NCBI GenBank assembly: GCA_031286725.1 | Contig: JAITTR010000072.1 | Span: 1 to 10,812, forward strand | Direction: 5' to 3' | DNA: 10,812 nt | Origin: Holosporales bacterium | GTDB taxonomy: Bacteria; Pseudomonadota; Alphaproteobacteria; RUG11792 | Shown here: positions 6,149-10,812 of the stretch, piece after piece | Layout of the letters: every line of letters begins with the position of its first letter | Position numbering within the stretch: the stretch's first letter is position 1 | Notes under the pieces: generated by a model | Seen by the model: the letters and a program-made list of their open reading frames with translations, nothing else | The model's database searches: none | What the model was told of the DNA's origin: nothing | Program-made: the position numbers and the translations under genes

Positions 6149-7303
6149 ATGGAGGTTAAACTATATAAATATAAAACCATAGATCGTTTTGGTAATATCG
6201 TTATAAATTTCGCTTTTTCTTCGAATAAGGAAAATCTGTTACGTTATTTAAAATCAAACGACGAAATCGTAGTTTATATAAGGAATCAGAAAGAAAAAAT
6301 TAAGAATTCTTTGCAAGATTTTACGTTATTATTTTTTAAAAACTTATATCCTCTTATCGCGAATAAACTAGATCTTTCCACGGCTTTACGAATAGTCGCG
6401 GAATTATTTAAGAATAGAGAAAAGAAAGCGATTGTCAAATATATTATATATTTAATTTCTTGCGGAGCTTCATTATCTAAATCTTTGGCGGAGTTTAATA
6501 AATATTTTGACGGCTTAATAATAAAGTCAATTGAAATTGCCGAAACGACTGCGACCTTAGACGTAATTATTTTAAATATAATTGAATATTTAGAGGCGAA
6601 ATTAAAAGTAAAATCAAAAATAAAAAGCGCGATATTATATCCCGTTATTTTGTTTTGCGTTATGTTTTCTATTTTTCTTTTTTGGATTATATATATTGTT
6701 CCAAATTTTGTGGATTTGTTTTACGATATTGGAATAGAAATACCAACTACAACTAAAATAATTGTATCGTTTAGATCCTTTATTATTTATAAAAGCTGGA
6801 TTGCGTTTATAATCGTCGCGATTTTATTAGGCATTAACAATATAAGAAAGTATTGCGGAGGGTTGTTAAGAAAAATGCCAATATTTAACAATTACGCTAG
6901 AGATTTGTTTGCTATAAGGTTTTTCTTCTCTATGAAAGTTATGTTAAAGGGAAAAATAAATTTGATAGACGCGTTGAAATATTTTGCGAATAATAAAAAC
7001 GAATATAATATTGCTAACGTTCCCGAAATAATAAAAAAAGGCTCCACGCTTTCCGTCGCTTTAAGATCGCTAAATCTTTTCCGCGAACATGAGCTGTCTA
7101 TCGTAAAAGCCGGCGAGAAGTCAGGAGCTCTTTGGCAAGCTTTTGAAACGGTTTCCAATATATTGCAAGCGAAAATAGATGAAAAAACTACTAGGATTAT
7201 TAGTTTAGTCCAACCCGTCTCTATCATATTAATAGGAATACTCCTTATAACCGTTATTTATTCCGTTTTCATGCCGTTGTATTCAAATTTAGACATAACA
7301 TAA
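6149..7303 (+). CDS. Type II secretion / type IV pilus inner-membrane platform protein (GspF/PilC family)
   Basis: A 384-residue polytopic membrane protein of the family forming the inner-membrane platform on which the assembly ATPase acts. The N-terminus has the family's 'Y-x-Y-x-x-x-D-x-x-G' opening (LYKYKTIDRFGN). Two T2SSF domains follow: about 57-185, ending with YPVILF in the first membrane helix (about 163-185) and IVPNF, and about 250-377, with AGEKSGALWQAF at 321-332 and a last helix leading to MPLY. A middle helix lies about 212-229. In the first domain the usual GExSG is IAETTATL, so that repeat has lost its consensus glycines. Length is slightly below the usual 400 or so. The start is the only ATG near the conserved beginning; the ribosome site is weak, suggesting coupling to the 32-codon ORF. 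No ATPase (PilB/GspE), pilin, prepilin peptidase or secretin gene lies next to it, so PilC versus GspF cannot be decided. Confidence 0.85.
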   Translation: MEVKLYKYKTIDRFGNIVINFAFSSNKENLLRYLKSNDEIVVYIRNQKEKIKNSLQDFTLLFFKNLYPLIANKLDLSTALRIVAELFKNREKKAIVKYIIYLISCGASLSKSLAEFNKYFDGLIIKSIEIAETTATLDVIILNIIEYLEAKLKVKSKIKSAILYPVILFCVMFSIFLFWIIYIVPNFVDLFYDIGIEIPTTTKIIVSFRSFIIYKSWIAFIIVAILLGINNIRKYCGGLLRKMPIFNNYARDLFAIRFFFSMKVMLKGKINLIDALKYFANNKNEYNIANVPEIIKKGSTLSVALRSLNLFREHELSIVKAGEKSGALWQAFETVSNILQAKIDEKTTRIISLVQPVSIILIGILLITVIYSVFMPLYSNLDIT

Positions 7304-7382
7304 TAACCAAGCCTTTATTCTCGATAGCGTCTCCTCTTTTTCTGAATAAAAACTTTTACTATTTTAAATAAATAATTAAAAG

Positions 7383-7723
7383 ATGAAGAAACAAACCTTT
7401 TGTTTTTTGCTTTCAGTAGACAAATTCAGTCGTTGGCAGCTCCCGAAGAGAGAGGAGAAGCGCAACCTTCAGCTGAAGTTTCCCAAAGTCCGCCGCCATG
7501 TTATGGCGTTCCAAACGCCCCTTCAAGAGCTGTCGGTTGTTGCGCTCCTTGCGGCATTACTGTTTCTCGTCAACCTCTGATAGGTTTTAAATCCTCTCTG
7601 TTGGAAATGATGTCTAATCATATGCGTCCTGTCGAGGTAACTGACGCTCAGCTTTTCCAGCGTATTCTTCAATTGTCCACAACGACTGGAATGCATCGTG
7701 AACGTATTCGATGGATAATATAG
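7383..7723 (+). CDS. Hypothetical cysteine-containing small protein, start uncertain or frameshifted
   Basis: A frame open from about 7379 to the TAG at 7721 encodes roughly 107 residues from a TTG at 7400, with no ATG near its beginning. An ATG at 7383 lies in another frame and opens MKKQTFCF; one added T in the six-T run (about 7403-7408) would join it to the long frame, giving a basic start, a short apolar stretch FCFFAFS and then SLAAPEERGE, loosely like an export signal. So it may be a frameshifted gene, one read by slippage, or one starting at TTG. The product has PPPCYGVP and VGCCAPCGI (four cysteines), followed by an MRPVEVTDAQLFQRILQLS helix-like region. Arginine is mostly CGT and leucine includes CTG, unlike the AGA/TTA-rich neighbours, and local G+C is visibly higher. 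It ends 3 nt from the convergent dps stop. No family was recognised and no ribosome site is visible. Confidence 0.4.
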
Positions 7724-7726
7724 TCT

Positions 7727-8191
7727 TTATTTATTTAACGAGCTATCTAACATCCATATTATTTTTTCATGAAAAGCTAACCGACCAGTTAATAAATCGA
7801 CAGTAGCGAAATCGTCGGTTTCAGATATGGTCGTTATCGCTTTTTTTAATCCGTCGCGGATAGTTTTATGATCCTCCAGCAGAGTTTTTACCATATCCAC
7901 GGCTGATGTCGCAATCATTTTATCGCTAAAACACGCTAGCTTTGAATATTCCTCAAACGTCGCGGGAGCTTTTCCTTTAACCATTCGTATTCTTTCAGCT
8001 ATTTTGTCTATCGCTTCAAAAAGGTTATCATAATGATCTTCAGTCATTATATGAATAGATCTAAAATTTTCTCCGGTTACGTTCCAATGAACATTTTGGG
8101 TCTTTAAAAGCAAAACGTAAGTATTAGCCAATAACTTTGATAAAATATCTGCTGAATCGCATTTGCATGAATTTTCGCATGAACAGGACAT
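7727..8191 (-). CDS. dps: Dps-family ferritin-like protein (DNA protection / iron storage)
   Basis: A complete 154-residue Dps, forming a 12-subunit shell that oxidises Fe(II) with hydrogen peroxide and stores iron, limiting hydroxyl-radical damage. The inter-subunit ferroxidase ligands are all present at the spacing known from Listeria Dps: H35 and W36 in QNVHWNVTG, H47, E51 (in place of Asp), D62 and E66 in AIDKIAERIR. The N-terminus is unusual: MSCSCENSCKCDS has four cysteines (C3, C5, C9, C11; pattern C-x-C-x3-C-x-C), with only one more cysteine in the protein. Typical N-terminal extensions of Dps are lysine-rich DNA-binding tails. The start is supported by GGAG five bases upstream (minus strand). 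It stands alone, convergent with the small ORF at 7383-7723. Confidence 0.95.
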   Translation of the reverse strand: MSCSCENSCKCDSADILSKLLANTYVLLLKTQNVHWNVTGENFRSIHIMTEDHYDNLFEAIDKIAERIRMVKGKAPATFEEYSKLACFSDKMIATSAVDMVKTLLEDHKTIRDGLKKAITTISETDDFATVDLLTGRLAFHEKIIWMLDSSLNK

Positions 8192-8524
8192 GTTTTCTCC
8201 GTTAAAAAAGTTAAATACATATAGGAAGTTTACTACTCTGTTATGCGATTGGGAAGAAATTTATTATGATGCGCTTCGCTCGAGTTTCTCCGGGGTCGTT
8301 GTTATTACGTCAGATTTCTTTCTAAACTTAGCGTGTGTATATTGAACTGGGCGGCGGCTTTATTTTTAATAACTTATCTGCTATCTCCTCAGTCTCTTTT
8401 GGAATTAGAAAAACAATATAGCAAATAAGAATGGCCTTAAGGACGCGTTGACAGCGTTACTATACCCTTAGTTACTCAAAAGCTTTTAAATGGCTCGATA
8501 TTGATTTCTTAGTAACAACAAGAG
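8192..8524 (-). other. Intergenic region with weak traces of degraded coding sequence
   Basis: No intact gene in 333 nt. The end near 8191 holds the dps leader with its GGAG site. On the minus strand between roughly 8490 and 8350 one frame gives SSHLKAFE, three stops, then FLIPKETEEIADKLLK. The spacing and look recall the C-terminal end of PurM (phosphoribosylformylglycinamidine cyclo-ligase: WLK..G, then ..FNxGIGMVLIVPKE..), but the FNCGIG block is not preserved, so this is a guess. A plus-strand frame overlapping the dps start (8163-8345) is not supported. No clear terminator or promoter was found. Confidence 0.3.
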
Positions 8525-9508
8525 TTACGCAAAACTATAGGCTATATGCGTCGGAGTTTGAGAATACGTTGATAACCGCTTATAAGTCATTTTGGGGGAA
8601 ACTTCCGTTATTAATTTTTCGATTTTTTTGTTAATATCCTCGTTTCCCATCTTTTCTAAAAATTGACCAGAGACTCCCGTTAAGACAAGTATCGTGTCGA
8701 TTTCTGCAGAATTTCCTCCTAGAATATCCGTCCATAACGTATCCCCAATCATTACTGTTTTCCCGCGATTAGCAACTGATTTTTTAGCGAAATCATAAAT
8801 AGCCTTACAAGGCTTTCCGAAATACAAAACCTCGCCTCCAGCCTTTTCGTAAAGCTCTCCAATTCCGCCTTGACACAAAATCGGTCTTTCGGTAATATTA
8901 TTATTGCTTATAACAGTCTCTATTGCAAAAATGTCGGGATTTACAATGACCAATGGCTTCTTATACTTCAAACATTCATCTAATACTTTAGCTATTGGCT
9001 CAAATTTCGCAATATCGTGATAATCCGTCCAGATTATATCCTCCATAGCTATAGGAAAGCCCGATTTCGATTTTAAGTCGTCAACGGTATATGATTTTTC
9101 AGGGCTATACAATGTTCCGACATATACAAAATCCGCAGTTTCAATAGAATCGGACTCATTTAAATCAAGACTACTGAAAAGCCTGTCGTTTCTATGAAAT
9201 ATAGGGAAAAAACTTTTCGCGTCTTTTATATAATCCTTAAAACATAACCTAAACGCCTCTCCTGAGGTAATAAACTCATCATAATGTATTCCGCGGAATA
9301 TCCCTTTTTTTTCATATTCATGTTTGCATTCGGACGAAATTAATGTTGAGTTAGAAAGGATGATAATCTTTTTCCCGGCTGATTTCATCTTCTCCAACAA
9401 AGCATGAGCTCCATCAAAAATGTCTCTTCCATTATAAATTACGCCGTAAACGTCTATAAAAAACGAATCGTACTTCTCGTATAGCTCTTCAACATTTTGA
9501 AAAATCAT
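8525..9508 (-). CDS. HAD superfamily class IIA hydrolase (TIGR01459-like)
   Basis: A 327-residue cytoplasmic phosphatase-like protein of the NagD-type HAD subgroup. Motif I reads FFIDVYGVIYNG with nucleophile D19; the second acidic residue of the usual DxD is Y21. In the alphaproteobacterial TIGR01459 group this motif is typically DVWGVxHNG, so the change is a group trait. Motif II is ILSNST (S52), motif III the lysine in FGKP (K232), and motif IV IGDTLWTD at 254-261 (D256, D261). The C2-type cap lies between about 80 and 205. Substrate is unknown: class IIA members act on small phosphorylated metabolites, and the missing second Asp may limit phosphomonoesterase activity. In many alphaproteobacteria a homologue neighbours ribF; here it does not. 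A good promoter is visible upstream, but no ribosome site is well spaced for the ATG. Confidence 0.88.
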   Translation of the reverse strand: MIFQNVEELYEKYDSFFIDVYGVIYNGRDIFDGAHALLEKMKSAGKKIIILSNSTLISSECKHEYEKKGIFRGIHYDEFITSGEAFRLCFKDYIKDAKSFFPIFHRNDRLFSSLDLNESDSIETADFVYVGTLYSPEKSYTVDDLKSKSGFPIAMEDIIWTDYHDIAKFEPIAKVLDECLKYKKPLVIVNPDIFAIETVISNNNITERPILCQGGIGELYEKAGGEVLYFGKPCKAIYDFAKKSVANRGKTVMIGDTLWTDILGGNSAEIDTILVLTGVSGQFLEKMGNEDINKKIEKLITEVSPKMTYKRLSTYSQTPTHIAYSFA

Positions 9509-9540
9509 ATTTGATAAAAAACAGCTTCTTCTTCCGTTAG

Positions 9541-9570
9541 ATTATATACGATTTTTCTACATTATGTATA
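9541..9570 (-). promoter_or_regulatory. Probable sigma-70 promoter for the HAD hydrolase gene
   Basis: On the minus strand TATACA (9570-9565, 4 of 6 to TTGACA) is followed after 18 nt by a perfect TATAAT (9546-9541). The HAD start codon lies 32 nt further on. This makes the HAD gene a separate transcript from the gene at 9645-10049. Confidence 0.5.
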
Positions 9571-9644
9571 AGTTCTATTCTTTTAGGCGGTTTTTATGGC
9601 GGGAATTTATAGCTTCTATATGAGCTTACGCAGGCTTAAGCGCG

Positions 9645-10049
9645 TTAAGTCTCTTCAAATTCAAAAAACCAAGAATTAGTCGGGGGCTTATATTTAAAAT
9701 TAGTCAAAAACATAGAAAAAATGGGACAGAATTCTATATATCCGTCATACTTTAATACCGAATCCGACACAAAAGGAATAGAAGGAACAGAAACGCCAGA
9801 TTCTTTAATTCTTACTATAGAATATATGAAAAAAACCTTGTTTGGCGTAAAAATCGATAAGTTTGGAGGATCGGCAGTCTCTATAACGCTTTTATATTTA
9901 AATCTCCCTTCGTTTGGGATTACCTCAAAGTTCAGGTTTCTTCGTACCTTTGGATATTCAAGTGGCATAATTTGCTGAATTGAATTCTTCGAAAACAAAA
10001 CGACTTTTTTATCCGTTTCGATTTTTAAAATATGCTTAATGTCGTTCAT
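9645..10049 (-). CDS. Hypothetical protein, 134 residues, unknown family
   Basis: Not recognised. The ATG has a strong ribosome site, AAGGAG (10061-10056), 6 nt upstream, which together with the uninterrupted frame makes it a convincing gene. No signal peptide or membrane segment is visible, so it is probably cytoplasmic. Composition alternates hydrophobic and polar residues with frequent Phe, Tyr, Ile and Val (for instance KVFFIYSIVRIKES and YIEFCPIFSMFL), suggesting a mostly beta-strand fold. There are several prolines (PLEYPKVRR, ADPPNLS, KPPTNSW) and only one cysteine. It ends in an acidic FEFEET. SecB and YraN were considered because of the size and the nearby BON gene, but conserved features of neither are present. 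It lies between the palindromic element and the HAD gene with no operon partner. Confidence 0.75.
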   Translation of the reverse strand: MNDIKHILKIETDKKVVLFSKNSIQQIMPLEYPKVRRNLNFEVIPNEGRFKYKSVIETADPPNLSIFTPNKVFFIYSIVRIKESGVSVPSIPFVSDSVLKYDGYIEFCPIFSMFLTNFKYKPPTNSWFFEFEET

Positions 10050-10231
10050 GATGAACTCCTTCCTATACGTAAAAAATTAATTGAAAATTATTAGTTATTG
10101 GCGAGAACTTTCACTCAAAATTAGCGTAGAATTTAGTCTTAAATAGCTCTCTTAATAAAATTATCGCGTACTTTAATAACAAACGCAAAAACTTTTTTGT
10201 CCCCTAAAATTTTAGATAATTTCATATACGG

Positions 10232-10270
10232 GGGCGGATATGGTATTTGTTAATTATACCATATCCGCCC
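10232..10270. repeat. Perfect 15-bp inverted repeat (hairpin 1)
   Basis: GGGCGGATATGGTAT (10232-10246) and ATACCATATCCGCCC (10256-10270) are exact complements around a 9-nt loop. The stem is GC-rich at its base, unusual in this AT-rich DNA. No T tract follows on either strand, so simple rho-independent termination is not indicated. It shares its first two bases with the outer arm of the larger element. Confidence 0.9.
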
Positions 10271-10274
10271 AAAA

Positions 10275-10322
10275 GATTTGTCAAGGTCCGCTCGCTTTGC
10301 TCGCTCTCTACCTTGACAAATC
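10275..10322. repeat. Perfect 13-bp inverted repeat (hairpin 2), possible terminator for the BON gene
   Basis: GATTTGTCAAGGT (10275-10287) and ACCTTGACAAATC (10310-10322) are exact complements. The 22-nt loop contains the hexamer GCTCGC twice around TTT (10290-10304). On the minus strand, the direction of the BON gene, the stem is followed by four T (10274-10271), so it could stop that transcript, though the T run is short. It lies 4 nt from hairpin 1. Confidence 0.85.
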
Positions 10323-10394
10323 GCTTCTGTAAATTAGTCTTTTTTTGTTCCCAAAAAAGATTTTTAAAGAATATATCCCCGTATGAAAGAAGCG

Positions 10395-10812
10395 TTATTT
10401 TATGACGTTAACATAAGAAATTATTTTTTTAACGTTTCTAACGCCTTGAAGAGTTTCTAACGTTTTATTTAATTCGTTTTGAGAACGAGAGATGCCTGTT
10501 ACGTAAACTATGCCGTTCACTGTTTTTAATTTATAATTTACAGATTTTATATCTTTGGAACATATCAAACTTGTCCTGCAAGTCGAGGTTATTAGAGCGT
10601 CCTGAAGTGCTTGGGAAACAGGAATATTGCCTACGATAATATTGTTATCTACAACAACTACGCCATCAACAGTCCAAGCTTCTTTTTCCGCGCTAGATAT
10701 CCATTCAGGGTTTTGAACTGCTCCAGTTAGCAAAACACAGCCGCGATCGACAGAAACTGACGCTGCGCTATATAACTCTGGACTAACTTTATAAAGTTTT
10801 GATTTTATAACA
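10395..10812 (-). CDS. Two-BON-domain protein, C-terminal part (runs off right edge)
   Basis: The frame is open from the right edge to the TAA at 10397-10395, giving 138 visible residues; a TTG at 10733 that could be taken as a start is internal. Two BON repeats are seen. The first contains IKSKLYKVSPEL, SVSVDRGCVLLTGAV and AWTVDGVVVVDNNI; the second contains ALQDALITSTC, SVNYKLKTVNGIVYVTGIS and LETLQGVRNVKKIISYV. The pattern 'V-x-x-G-x-V-x-L/V-x-G ... GV-x-x-V' is the BON signature. Such proteins (OsmY and DolP/YraP group) are periplasmic or outer-membrane lipoproteins that bind phospholipid and support envelope integrity. The signal peptide or lipobox would lie outside the window, so location is inferred from the family. 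The 3' end is followed directly by the palindromic element. Confidence 0.85.
   Translation of the reverse strand, partial: VIKSKLYKVSPELYSAASVSVDRGCVLLTGAVQNPEWISSAEKEAWTVDGVVVVDNNIIVGNIPVSQALQDALITSTCRTSLICSKDIKSVNYKLKTVNGIVYVTGISRSQNELNKTLETLQGVRNVKKIISYVNVIK

Larger units (their letters stand above)
10220..10388. repeat. Nested palindromic intergenic element (outer arms)
   Basis: TTTCATATACGGGG (10220-10233) pairs with CCCCGTATGAAA (10377-10388), leaving a 2-nt AT bulge in the left arm. These arms enclose two perfect hairpins (listed separately), so the 169 nt could fold as a three-way junction. The right arm ends 6 nt beyond the stop of the BON-domain gene. Similar nested palindromes are known as small mobile elements (MITEs, and palindromic elements of Rickettsia), but no clear target duplication is visible and no second copy lies in the window. 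A T7...A6 run at 10340-10358 lies inside the right part. Confidence 0.5.

Noticed and set aside
8163..8345. Plus-strand 60-codon frame over the dps start
   Set aside because: It overlaps the well-supported dps N-terminus in antisense and lacks a ribosome site or recognisable product.
9721..9978. Plus-strand 85-codon frame
   Set aside because: Fully antisense to the gene at 9645-10049, which has a strong ribosome site; considered a shadow.
10220..10388. CRISPR array
   Set aside because: The repeats are inverted and nested, not direct and evenly spaced; no spacers and no cas genes.
1..10812. tRNA or rRNA genes
   Set aside because: No T-loop consensus with matching acceptor stem and no rRNA blocks were found by eye; small non-coding RNAs cannot be excluded.

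Overview
The window is AT-rich bacterial DNA. It looks like a slowly decaying genome of a host-associated alphaproteobacterium, perhaps of Rickettsiales or Holosporales type. That view rests on an alphaproteobacterial-type Hfq core, a TIGR01459-type HAD protein with a D-x-Y-G-V motif I, strong A/T preference at wobble positions, long stretches of degraded coding sequence and palindromic intergenic DNA. The exact lineage is inference; no rRNA or tRNA gene was found that could settle it.

Layout. Positions 1-2094 (minus strand) hold hfq, lpdA and the 5' end of alr (alanine racemase), running off the left edge; hfq and lpdA are only 7 nt apart. A divergent promoter region (about 2095-2335) separates them from the plus-strand translation/nucleotide operon rpsB-tsf-pyrH (2336-4788). 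The ribosome recycling factor gene that often follows pyrH is not there. Instead about 1 kb (4789-5826) is degraded minus-strand coding DNA. Most of it (5232-5826) can be read as a pseudogene of prs, ribose-phosphate pyrophosphokinase, broken by three frame changes, stops and an internal deletion. The plus-strand open frame at 5124-5579 is a shadow of this pseudogene.

Positions 6038-7303 (plus) carry a 32-codon ORF and a complete PilC/GspF-type inner-membrane protein with no other secretion or pilus gene beside it. Next come a small, cysteine-containing, compositionally different ORF (about 7383-7723, start uncertain) and, convergent with it after 3 nt, a Dps ferritin with an N-terminal four-cysteine cluster (7727-8191, minus). 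A stretch without an intact gene follows (8192-8524), with a weak trace of degraded coding sequence. Three more minus-strand genes complete the window: a HAD class IIA hydrolase (8525-9508), an unrecognised 134-residue protein (9645-10049) and the 3' part of a two-BON-domain protein (10395 to the right edge). The last two are separated by a nested palindromic element (10220-10388).

Taken together, core functions (translation, RNA chaperone, dehydrogenase E3, cell-wall D-alanine, UMP kinase, iron/oxidative protection) are intact, while PRPP synthesis has been lost locally. This fits a bacterium that takes nucleotides or precursors from a host. The most noteworthy items are the prs pseudogene, the Hfq with a strongly acidic tail and a His-to-Thr change in its Sm2 motif, the Cys-cluster Dps, the orphan PilC/GspF protein and the nested palindrome.
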